Of a DNA stretch of 64,000 nucleotides, positions 22,401 through 32,776 are shown piece by piece (within the stretch, counting starts at the first letter, position 1; each line of letters begins with the position of its first letter). The notes under the pieces are model-generated. The model was not told the origin of the DNA, ran no database searches, and saw only the letters and a program-made list of their open reading frames with translations. The translations under genes and the position numbers were made by a program. The DNA is from Patiria pectinifera. Its lineage: Eukaryota > Echinodermata > Asteroidea > Valvatida > Asterinidae. The stretch lies in NCBI GenBank assembly GCA_029964075.1, contig CM057138.1:5326932-5390931 (forward strand), in the 5' to 3' direction.

Positions 22401-25400
22401 GTGCGTTAGTAGAATCACTTATATAAACTTGTCAAAAAATAAAAAATAAAGAATATACCCAAATATGGGAATAAGTATATTACGAGGCAGGGATTAACAA
22501 TTTATGCAAATAAGGTATATTTAGGGTCCAAATTAACGATGGCATCCACCCACATCTTGTTTGTTATGGTTCAAAGAATTGATCTAGCATTGATGCCGCC
22601 AGCTATTACCAAAAAATGACCAGGACCAAATAGCACCCTTCTATTGTTTTGAACATATCTCAAACTAAGACGCCACCAGCAACCTTGTCCCCAGCGCTTA
22701 CTTTATTTCCAATTTTGTTTCCAATAGAAAGCCATGAACACGAAACTTTCTTCCTGTATCCCGATTTGATACCGCAATCGGCTAGTAATGGATTTATATC
22801 GTGCACTTATTGGTGTTGTTATTCCCAACGTGCATTACGTGTTTTCACGATCATTGTAATAATTTTAATAACGTCCACGACTCATTTCCTTTCCAATTTG
22901 CTCAGATTAATATCAATGTGATTGTGCATATTGGCGGGAAAAGATTGTTATAGTTTGACTTCAAAAACTGTCGTGTTTTCGTACCTCGCGGTGCGACGAA
23001 CTGATGTTGTTTTTACCCCAGACACTGCATACAAAACAAACGCTTATGAAACGCACATGCAGGCACCCGACTATTCCTCATTTGCATACTTGTTCCAAAC
23101 TTCGGCACAAGCAAATAATTCAATACCAGGGTGAGAGAACGGGTACTGGTGGGCGCGTACTGCTCGACAACCTGGGGACGAGGTTAAGACCCCACGACCA
23201 TGGATCTTGCATCAGTAGAATATCGAACCTGTTTTAGCAGGAATGGTATAACCGCACAACTCAGTCTGGTAACGTGTCTGATGTGGCACAGCACTGGGAG
23301 TGACGGGTCGGTGTCGCTGCATCTCCATCAGTACGGCGTTGGTGTACGGCATGGCGTTACTGTCCTCGCCAATTGGCTGTCTGTCGCTTCCGATGACGTC
23401 ATCGATTTCTTTCTGCACCTGAAATCAAACAAACGGCATCGATTCCTTGACTGATTATAAGATTGTTATACAGGAAGTTCAGACTTGGATTGATATCGAG
23501 GACATGAGTGCTGTCTTATGTGGTGAACTGAGAGTTAGGCTATTTATCACGAAAACCAAAGACGCCTGCTTGACCTAACTCAAAGACAGATTGTTTTGCC
23601 ATCAATAACTAAGGTAAAATTTCAAAAGAGAGGGAGATAGTTCATGCTGTCTTCAAACTCATACATCCTAAGGCCACAGGCCAGTAAATAGGCCCAAAAT
23701 TGCCTACGCCGGCCAAATCACGATTTGCATGCCCTCAAATTCTCTGCTATTAGAGCATTTTGTGGACCATGAACTTGATGGTTTATGAAAAAGCACTGCG
23801 AGCTTGTATTTATGTTGGATGAAGTGGCACTTAAATTGCTCTATTTTGAAATGGAGCATAGGCATCCTTTTTCAAAAAATTGCGATGGCCTTCAGGACAT
23901 CTTTGGATGGAGACTTCTCTCAAAAGTCATCTAATTATCCCCCCCCCCAAAAAAAACAAAACTTTAATTTGATGTATGCCTCAAACACCTTGGAGAGTTG
24001 GGCGTATTTTTCCAGATTTTTTTGGAGTGGGGTATTTATCACTGGGGTCTATGGCACTTCATTTACTGGTCTACAACCCTATGACTTTCAGAAACGAAAA
24101 ACATATCCTCAATATGCCTAGAAGTGTTTGCCATCCATCCGAGGACCGTACCTTGTTTTGAACCTCCGGGTAGATAGCCATGTACAGCATCAGCCACAAC
24201 AGAGTGTTAGTGGTGGTATCGGTCCCAGCTACGAAAAAGTCTTGAATACTCCTCCACAGTGTCGTCCTGCAAAATGCGGTATCTTCACCCGTTTTCCCGT
24301 TCTTTTCCTGTAGCTCGATTTCCACCAGGTACATGTCGATGATGTCACGGAGGTCATTTGGGTCGAATGACTCTGCATGTTCCTGTAGATAAAACAAACT
24401 CAAAGTCAAAACAAAGCATTATGTGCGTCATTATTTGGCCCTTCACCCTCCAGTCTAATTTATTGCTCGTTTCGTGCCTGAAGTACCCCCTCAACGTTTG
24501 CAAAGCTAAAGTTGCAGGAGACCACTGGGAATGGGAGGGTCTCTTCGTTTACGCATTGTCCTCGAAATAAATCATCAAGCACCATCTACTGTTCACGTAC
24601 AGATTTCATTAAAACGTACTTGTACAATTTCTTGGATGAAATTACGGATCTCTTTTTGCCCCTGAAGTAAGCCGGTGTGCTTGGACCTGTTAAAAAACGC
24701 TTGGAAGATACCCAGCACGTTCAAAGACACGGTCGAAAGTCTAATCTTGACGAGTTTGATGAGACGGGCGAATTTGGGGTCGGAGTACTCGAAGCGGTAG
24801 CCGAAGCTGATCAGGCAGATGATGTTGGAGACCGCGTTCAGGATGGCGTGCTCGGGGTCAAAGGGCTTCTCTCCTTCGCCGTCAAAACGCTCGAGGAGAT
24901 AGCGCGCCTCTTCGGTGATCTTGTGCTCCACGCTTCTCTTGCCCATGCCCAGGGTTCGCATGGCGCTCAGCCCAAAGCGTCGCCGCTCCTTCCAGTTATC
25001 TCCGTTTGACATGACAATGCTTCCTGAAGTATAGTATAGAACAAAATGACAGGGTTCTTTGTTTTGAAACATTCTGTTTCATCCAGCAGCCAGAAACGTT
25101 TATAGATTAGTCTTTATTTTTGATTGGCGATGAGATTGCCTAGTGCATTGATAGGATAGTTCATTGTCCTCTATAACCGCAGGGTTATGACACTGCCTGA
25201 AGAACAACATAATGCACTTGAAAAGAAAGGTGCGCGGAGCTAGGGCCGAAACAAATATTGTGCAAACGAAAACTTTTTCAGCTAACGGGGCCGAAACAAA
25301 TATTGTGCAAATGAAAACTTAAAAGCAGTTTCAACCAAATAAAATATGTAATTGACGACACATCAATGCATGGCGTCAATTACTATACCAGCGGCATACT

Positions 25401-25896
25401 AAAATCAGCAGCATAACGAGATATTACTGGTAGTGGGAACTGTTACTGACGAGAGATCAATTCAAAGAGAAGGCATTGATTCTATCATGGATTAATTCTA
25501 ACAGTGCCAAGAAGGACCTTTTTTCATCCCTTTACCTTTTATCGACATTCCCTTTCCAAACAACTTGGGTGGTTCAATCCGGTCAGAGAAGCAGTCTGCC
25601 TGCTTGACTAGGGCTTCTTTGACGGCTTGGATGTCACTCAGAACCACTGCTAGCTTTGGGCCCATCCAGACGCTCATGATCCTCCCGTACTGTCGGGCCC
25701 AGTCAGTCATCACCAGATGCAAGGCTCCCCTCTGCAGACCACGGGTGTTACCGATGATCGGCCATGCTGGTGGACCCGGCGGCAGGTTCCTCGGACGACG
25801 GATCCAGGCGATGGTAAGCAACAGAACAACGACAAACAGGACCACAGTCTGCACGTTGAAGTTGCTTGCAGCACCGATCAATTCCTTCAGCACCAT
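19465..25896 (-). CDS. Gene B1: cytochrome P450, clan 2 (CYP2-like), six exons
   Basis: Exons in transcript order are 25896-25536, 25023-24620, 24382-24152, 23418-23229, 20217-20080 and 19643-19465, predicting 500 residues. Lengths and phases match gene A except small in-frame changes in exons 2 and 3. Motifs: membrane anchor (about 15-32), PPGP, WKERR (131-135), AGTDTT (307-312), EMQR as ExxR (364-367) and FSFGRRICMG with Cys446. The start is the first ATG, with the anchor right after it. All introns are GT-AG (exon 4 donor GTTCGA is weak). Intron 4 is about 3 kb and holds a foldback element and a SINE head. Intron 1 and the 5' part of exon 2 look copied from a gene-A-like source. B1 differs from B2 at only two residues that I could find (WTDP against WKDP; PAEK against PAGK). 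Confidence 0.92.
20567..20633 (-). repeat. tRNA-like SINE head in B1 intron 4
   Basis: On the minus strand, TGGCTCAGTTGG matches an A box and GAGTTCGAAAC a B box at tRNA-like spacing. The sequence then runs into a pyrimidine-rich stretch. The stems do not form a clean cloverleaf, so a tRNA-derived SINE head is more likely than a working tRNA. It is conserved in units 2 and 3. Confidence 0.6.
20880..20902. repeat. GC-rich hairpin in B1 intron 4
   Basis: CCTCGCGG and CCGCGAGG flank a CTTCG loop, a perfect 8-base-pair stem. The same hairpin is in unit 2 (near 34188) and unit 3 (near 48242). Confidence 0.6.
21355..22641. mobile_element. Foldback (long inverted repeat) element in B1 intron 4
   Basis: Arms of roughly 600 bases read towards each other around a short centre (about 21975-22049). 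Matching pairs include GATCAATTCTTTGAA/TTCAAAGAATTGATC, GATGCCATCGTTAATT with its inverse, GATATCTTCAAGTAGTCTTG against CAAGACTACTTGATGATATC, and GGGAGACTTGAA against TTCAAGTCTCCC. The arms are diverged by substitutions and small indels. No ORF of note. It is present in all three units, so it is older than the triplication. Within the B1 transcript it could fold into a long imperfect hairpin. Confidence 0.85.
25178..25208 (-). other. Relic splice acceptor and conversion junction in B1 intron 1
   Basis: On the minus strand, GTTCTTCAGGCAGTGTCAT matches the working intron 1 acceptor/exon 2 start of B3 (near 53300-53320). In B1 it is followed at CCCTGCG by sequence matching gene A intron 1 from 11014 on. 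The working B1 acceptor is about 180 bases downstream, at 25024-25025. Confidence 0.8.
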
Positions 25897-27491
25897 GATG
25901 CGTGTTTATAATGATCGAGAGAGACACTATACTTAAAGCTTCAAGTGCAAACCTCGCGTTTGAAAGAGCCCCGATTTACCACAGCGTTTCTAAGTGAAGG
26001 AAGTCTGTTGTAGACGGGTTCATACAACCGAACCCAGCACAAAAAAAATCCGGAGCAAACTGGTACGGGCATTGAACTTCATAACGTTCAAGGTTCACCT
26101 GAACACTTGCCAGGGTTCACTGGGTCAAACGTCACCTCGAATTTCACAGGCTACACTATGCTCTGTGTGTGCATGGAAGGTACTTTTAAATCCAAACACA
26201 TACACACCACGGAGCAAGGGACACACAACCATTGTGACCGTTTTAGCAGATTTTCGGCTAACTTTGACAGAATTTTTGTTAAAAAAACGAGTTTGACAGA
26301 AATTTGACAATTTTTTTGGCAGATTTCCGGCAGAATTCTGCAAAAATGGTTTATTTTACAGAAAAACATAGCAAATTTAAAAAAAAAATTCCTTTTTGTT
26401 TAAAAAAGCTTCAATCTTTTTAAACAAACCCTTGTATATAATTGGACAGGTTGGCTGGTCTAGGTGCTGAGGTTTACTGGGAACCGCGTTTTGCCTGAAA
26501 TTGACGCAATTTCATAACATCTTTATGTGACTATGGATTGTTTATAATGTAATTTTAACCTAAACTAAGGCAATACTACAACATCTGCATGTAATTCGGG
26601 CGATTCACAATAATGCAAGGCGCCACCAAAAGTTTGCCATGGAGAGTCCAATTTTCTAGTTTACGGTCGACAAAACATGGCCCATTTGAATGAGTGGCAG
26701 TAGACAACTTGAACTAATTTGTTATTGATTGGGGCATAGCGTTCTGCCGCCTCACAAAAAAACACCACATTGATAAAAAGAAAACAAAATGGCAAACAGA
26801 TACTCGAATCATACCTTTACTGGAAAAACGAACAATTTCACTTGGTTGCTGACTGGTGGTCGCCCGACGCCCCTCCGACTGGTGGCTGACCTCCTTTGCA
26901 TGCTGGGTCGCTGCTCGGCTGGTGATGGCCCGAAGCTGCTCCGGTTCCGAGGGGTAGCAAACCCCGACCCCTGCTGGATGGCACTAGGCGTCTATTGCAT
27001 GCAGTGGGGTCCTAGGAGCCAAGCTCCTCGTCGCTGGCGAAGATCTTTAGCTTGTCCTCCTGCCGTGACGGAACCTGCCAGCTGCACCCCACTGCAGTCC
27101 CGTTCATGCCGTCCCGGGTGGCTGAGCTATAGAAAGCTTGGCAGCAGCCAACCCCGCATTCATATGGCTTTGTCTGGTAGTGTTCACAGGAGAACCGCAG
27201 GTCACGCCGAGGGTTGGTTTTCTTGTTGAAGGCTCGTCATCCATCTTGCATAGTCATTAATTTGGTGGCAATATTTATCGGGCTTAGCTGCAGGCCAGCT
27301 ACGCCGTGTTCTCCATAGAGGCTCCATAGCGCAACCATAGATATAGAACTTAAAAAAAAAAACTAGATTGGACGCGCGTATGATACGCGCGTTTTGACAG
27401 GACGCTGCCATTGGTCACGTGAATAGGGTCAAAAATTTAAACGCGCATTTCATCGGCATGACGATCACTTGTACTCCATCACTGCTTGAAA
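25897..27491. other. Intergenic region upstream of B1
   Basis: The region contains the B1 5' flank, a stretch near 26610-26850 also found upstream of genes B2, B3 and D, and (27000-27330) sequence that is an open minus-strand frame in unit 3 but broken here. No core promoter stands out; a TATA-like TATAAAC lies only about 15 bases before the ATG and is probably too close. Confidence 0.45.
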
Positions 27492-28536
27492 ATGGTGGCA
27501 ATCTGTGCGGCAGCAAAGTTCAACTAAGACGGAGAAAGGGACCCGGAGGACAGTCTCTCAAGAAGTATCATGTGTGAGTAACTTAATACACAGAATTTGT
27601 CTCTTGAGAGTACATTTCGAACAAGACAGCTTTTATAAAAATTAACTCAATATAGGCTACGTTACGCAATGCCAAATGGGCATAAATCATAGGAATGGGT
27701 GTGGAGAAAAATACCCATGTGTGATCCAAAGGATCCTCCGAATTTGGAATAACCGCGCAGGGCCTACTTAAAATATTTTCAGTGTATTGTTTTAAAAGTT
27801 AAGATGGTACTCCTGATCCTGAACATCGAATAACAATTATTTCTGGCCTTACATCACCCTCGTATCCCCTCTCCTGCTTTTCATTAATAGTCCGACTCCG
27901 CGGGGGTACGAGGATTGGGAGTCACTTTTGTTGTGGGATGTGGGTGATTTAAAAAAAATGCACCATTCTCCTAGTTTGAACACATCAATGAGAAATATTC
28001 CAAATGGCAGCAAATGGAATCCAACAAAGCACGATCGTCTTTGCAGCGACCATTTCCCTGCAGAGTGCTTCAAGGGGGAATGGGGGACACGTCTGCGTGT
28101 CGATGCCATACCGTCAATCTTTGAAGACTACCCGACTCATTTGAAGCCTGTAAGTATTACAATGAGCCTTGGGGCCAGGATAGGCTATCGATAATTACTG
28201 TCATGTATTTAAAGGCGTAGCATGTGCTTTATTTGTTTTATTTCGTAGAAAGACTACAGTCTCGTGTTTGGACTTCAGCACGAGAGAGAAAAGCTGCCAA
28301 CGACAAGGAAAGAACCGACCCGAGCCCCCGTCGAAGATATTGCTTCAGTGCATGGCTGTACCGGCAAAACAAACATCAGCGCATGCATACAGTCTACCAA
28401 CAGAAATGGATCTACCCTCGGAAGTAGCAGGAAGGCTTTATAATCCAAGCTTGAACAGGAAAACAGACAACTCCGGCAGGAAAATCGACGATCATGTCGA
28501 AAAAGATCTTATCCGTCAGAAAGGTGGTAAAAGGCC
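27492..28536 (+). pseudogene. THAP-domain gene remnant, unit 1
   Basis: The putative first exon at 27492 reads MVAICAAAKFN then a stop: the position of the second zinc-binding Cys is Phe. The next homology, within 27960-28149, gives the second half of a THAP zinc finger (KWNPTKHDRLCSDHFPAECF, then VDAIPSIF). It ends at a good donor (GTAAG at 28150). A following exon from 28249 (acceptor TCGTAG) is open, meets a stop near 28441, and in the same frame has a short coiled-coil-like stretch (KLEQENRQLRQENRR) typical after THAP domains. THAP proteins are DNA-binding and often derive from P-element-like transposases. The stops and lost Cys argue for a pseudogene. Confidence 0.65.
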
Positions 28537-29476
28537 TGTAACAGGAGCAACTTGTTACTCCAGAGACGGCCGACCAGATGGAAACACAGTTTCCTATTCT
28601 GCAATTGGAAGTCACTTTGCTGGAGCTGGGAAAACTGCGCCTTGCTCAACGAATCACAATCATAGTGAACAGATGAAGAAGTTTGCACTGCTCGACAAAA
28701 GCGTACATCTTCGTCAGAAAGAAGATTGCACTGCCGACTGTGCGTACAGTGAGGAGATAGCTGGCCACGCATGCATAACTGGGCCCAAAGAAATGCCCAA
28801 ATTTTATGGCAGATTTTGATCACAGTTGAAGTCCAGACACAGCCCACATGTTCTATGAGCATAGTTTCTAAGTATGATGATATCAGAATGATCTATTTCA
28901 GCGGATAAGATACACAAAATAATAAAGGTTTAAAGCGAAAATGACACTTATACGTCTGAGTGAGTTTAACGTTTGCCGTAGAGGGGAAGTTGTCACGTAC
29001 GCCACGGCGAAGTACGTCGCGTAAGCTTATACAAGATCGGGCCTACACTCGGCATAATACAACGGTTTATAAACATTATCACATAATCAAAATTGTGACG
29101 AGTTACGTATAATAACAAAGATTATGGATAACCACCAGAACATACTTTATAATTCAAATGAAAGAAACAGAGCACAGTTTGGGTGAGTATGTTCACTACA
29201 ATCCTGCGTGGCGCGGTCAAACAAAGGTTAGGCTCGTTTCAAGTCTGACCACATTATTAACCTAACAAATATTTCTAAAAAGAATAATCTGGATAATTAA
29301 CTAGTTTTAAAAAGGATATTGTTTTGCGAAGTAAATATGTCATAAATTTTGAGTTGACAATGATGATGTGTTGAATGATGTTTATGTGAAATGTGGATAT
29401 TAATAATCGTATTAATAAGATTAAAAAAAAAAATGTTGGGGGGGGGGTGGGGGGCACTTTGGCATTGATGCATTAA

Positions 29477-30001
29477 AGGGAATGTACAACATTGGCTTTT
29501 GCTGTAATTTTCAGAAATGAACTATTTGAGGGGTTAGTGTAATTGATCAAATATTGTTACACTGACATTTTTTAAGTTTTGTGTTCGAAAAGGTTGGAAA
29601 AACCAAGAAAAACAAAAAATGTTCATGTAGTCTGGTTCCCTGACTCCACAAAAGATAAAATGGATAATTTATAGATGATGGAAAATTGTAAGGCAAGGGA
29701 ACCAGTCTAGCTGGCCTGCACCCGTTCATGAACATGTAACCAATAGCAAACAAAATTTGGGCCCCAAAAAAATGGTAAATTTGGAGCAGTAGTTGAAAAA
29801 TAGTTAGGTTTTTCCAACGCTGGTCGGCCAACCACCGTTGGAAATGTATACAAAAATACCATTTTCTTGAAAATGACTTCACACCAGGTGCCATAATTTT
29901 ACAAGATGCTTGAGACTGTCATTTACCAACATCCTAGTAAGGTATTTCGTTAAAACTTGGTAGTTTTATTTTTCGATGTTTGCAAATGTTGTATATTCCC
30001 T
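29477..30001. mobile_element. piggyBac-like MITE, TTAA target site, unit 2
   Basis: A 525-base insertion begins AGGGAATGTACAACATT and ends with the inverse of AGGGAATATACAACATT. It is flanked by TTAA at 29473-29476 and 30002-30005. Unit 1 has the empty site with a single TTAA (near 16786), which shows the borders directly. TTAA duplication is the hallmark of piggyBac-type transposition. No transposase ORF. Confidence 0.9.
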
Positions 30002-32562
30002 TTAAGAAGGTCGGCTGCAGCACCGCGTATACGCATGTGTCCAGTCACAAGAAGAAACGTCTCTCATTATTCCCATCAGTTAGCTGTCAGCTGAACAGCT
30101 GGATAGTTTTTAACGGATGGCTGTGTGGATGTTTATATCCTACTTTGCCCTTTCCAATTAACATTATTTCGTCTAAAACGCCCAATTTGGCGCGTGGGTC
30201 ATCGCCACGTGGGTGTGGTTTTGAAGAAAATAGGTGTTGATTGGTTTGGAGTGGGTTCCTTGACAATTTTTTCATCCATCGGCATGTAAAACGAATGTAA
30301 GCCCATATTTTTAAAGGTTTTCATCGAAGACATCGAAGAAACACTGTTTCGATTTAGTTTCTGTCTTTTTTTCCAAGTGAAGTAGTTCCAAGCAATTAAG
30401 AGTGAAAACATATCGTTAGTTAGAGGTTTTGCGGGAAAAACTTCTTTTTTTTGAAGTGGAAACTTAATTATACTCTTGTCCCAAATTTGAATCCGTTCGA
30501 GCGAGTATTATATACATCTGGAAATAAGGGTGAAACTACTTTACATCATGTAATACGGCAATCATTAATTTAACAAGATACATATTGCTGTTAAAAGTGA
30601 ATTTCCTTTATTTTCAACCACCTTATATGGCGGGCGCAGACATTTGGAAGCTTCTTACACTTCCTCGTCTAGTTCCCAAACCCATTTGATTAACTCAATG
30701 GTCCATGAGTGTGGAGTGTTAAACGGTAACACATACGGTTACAGATGTAATCATGATCGGCTGACGTAACCCCGCCCACACCTATGTGTGTTTTCTGTTT
30801 TTATGCTACGTGATTAGTAATCTGATTACCTGCATTGAAATTGAATTTGAAAAGGAAATAGTCGTCGAATTTGCTTATTAGTTATTTCGAATCTGGAAAT
30901 ATCCATTCCAACAAGAACTACCAAAAGTGCACTTTATCGCTGCCCGAATTTTGAACTTTATTCCACTAATTATACCATCTTAATAACTACAACCTTTGCA
31001 CCATAGATAACAAAACAAATTTGAAGTTAAAAGGAAAAGGAAAACTTAACGACAGTTTTCCCTACATTATATCACAGAGACCCAAAATCCTGAAACCATT
31101 TTTCTCCATTCTTCTTTCACAAATTCTGATTTCGTTTACGTACAGAGCGCGGAGATGTGAACTTTTTCAATGTTTAACTCTTACCTTACGCATACCTGAA
31201 GCTAAAATTAATCAGCAATTAAAGTTGAACACTTTTGTTTTCGACGTGCCAATCCCAGAAAACCGGAATTTGAAACAACTCTGGACGTCGCACGAAACGC
31301 GTGTGTAATTGTTACCCATATAGAAACGCAATTTTAGTTGCTTCCTACTAGGGCATATTGTAGCTAATTAATGGACAGTTTAAACTCGTGACACACACAC
31401 ATACACACACGCTATGCAAGGAATAGAAGTGGGGTACTTCCTTTGTTCTCGTGTACTAAAATTTTGCAACGTCGCACACTAATTTCAAAATACTCTTATT
31501 TTAACCTGAATTAATTTCCTGGGCTGAAATTAAGACTTAATATCCCTTTTCTAAAACTCTGCCACTTGCAACGGATCAACCCACCTTGGAAATTCCTAGT
31601 TTTTGAGTAAATTCCATATATCTATTTCGTAAAAACTTGTGGGGTACCAAAACGGTACCCCGCAAGTCGGTGGGCATTCCTTGTGGGGTACCTCCCATTG
31701 ATCCGGTACCCCATAAGGCAGTGTTTGTACACGCATGTGACCTCGCATCTAAAAGTGTTTAGTTTACCAAAATGAAATAACATCTGAGGGATCAACGGCC
31801 AATATATCACTGACAATTACGAACACAAATTGCTAGGTAACGCAACTGAACATATAATCGTTAAACAAACAGTCTATTAATAATAGTATTATGTTGTAGA
31901 TTGGTCAGGGGCCGCAGCGAGACAGAACGAATTTTAAAGGCTTAATGTGAATTACTTTATTTAGAAATACAGACCCGTCTACTTCTTAATCCTCAGTCCT
32001 AAATCTAGGACCAACGTACGGTCACACGATTTAAGGCAATTAAAGCAACTTACAAAGGAACTTGTTGCAAAAGTATAAGCAAGACATACAATAGTATAAG
32101 AAAGTGGCTCGTTGATTACCACGGGAGTGGATCCAGGTTTGGATCAAGAGGGAGTTCAGCTGCCGGGGGCGGGGATGTTAACAGACATTTACCTTTTTTT
32201 GTCTGCCAGTTGGGCATAGCTTATGGTAATGTACCATAACCCGACTCCAACTCCAGTGGAGATTGGACTATTTGTGTCCTGCACTACAACATACATGGTT
32301 ATTACGTCAAGCTTTCTCTGTTCACACTCAAAACTGTACAGCCCTCCACAGACAACGTAACCCCATCACAGCACCCAGCAGACTGAATCACACGTGGATA
32401 TTTCAAATTCCATACACGTGGGGCTATTCAAACGCAATTATATAACTGCCTGACGCACACTGGACTGATACACACTCAGCTGGGGGATGTGGTAGATGAG
32501 AGGGGCCGGGTTAGACCAAATTAGAAGGCGGGGAGGAAGTTATTGCTGAGGGGCTATTTTCA

Positions 32563-32697
32563 TTAATAATAATAATTATATTCTTATATAGCGCCAAATC
32601 CTTCAAATTGACGTTTAAGGCCCTTTACAATCATTAACAAAAACCAAAAAAACAAACAAACAAACAAACAAACACAAAACAAAATTCCAAAACTTAA
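32563..32697. mobile_element. Retroelement-like insertion found only in unit 2
   Basis: About 135 bases starting in an ATT/AAT-rich stretch, with TTCTTATATAGCGCC, and ending in a CAAA-type repeat run are absent from the same place in units 1 and 3. The simple-repeat tail suggests a short retrotransposed element. Insertion followed separation of units 2 and 3. Confidence 0.7.
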
Positions 32698-32776
32698 TTA
32701 CACAATCATTCATTGTTCTATAAATGGCAAAGTAAAGTTTACAAACATATTTTATGCTCAACTGCTAACGAAAAAT

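Larger units (their letters stand above)
16112..28792. repeat. Tandem P450 unit 1
   Basis: This is the first of three large direct repeats, each starting with ATGCCCAAATTTTATGGCAG (16114, 28793, 42979). It contains gene B1 (-), the foldback element, the tRNA-like SINE head and a THAP pseudogene. It lacks the TTAA element and the paired 195-base elements present in units 2 and 3. From about 23.1 kb to its end it is nearly identical to unit 2. Confidence 0.92.
28793..32776. other. Downstream flank of B2, no gene recognised
   Basis: Same content as the matching part of unit 1, plus the TTAA element (29477-30001) and the insertion at 32563-32697. I see no real gene. The KpnI-core hairpin is at 31636-31666. 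Confidence 0.5.

Noticed and set aside
23395-23407. CRE-like palindrome GATGACGTCATCG in P450 exon 4
   Set aside because: It lies inside the coding exon, encoding the conserved DDVI of the P450, and occurs at the same codons in gene A. It is probably a coincidence of coding sequence.
24677-25009. 110-codon plus-strand frame over B1 exon 2 (also in B2 and B3)
   Set aside because: It is the antisense shadow of a conserved P450 exon; its openness follows from codon use in the real frame.
26789-27229. 146-codon plus-strand frame (also 40998 and 54888)
   Set aside because: No domain is visible. The unit 2 and 3 versions end differently after small indels, and there is no supporting splice structure.
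28268-28819. 183-codon frame, also at 42454-43005
   Set aside because: It begins with TTG, not ATG, overlaps the THAP remnant in another frame, resembles no family I know, and is identical in two copies only because the unit is duplicated.
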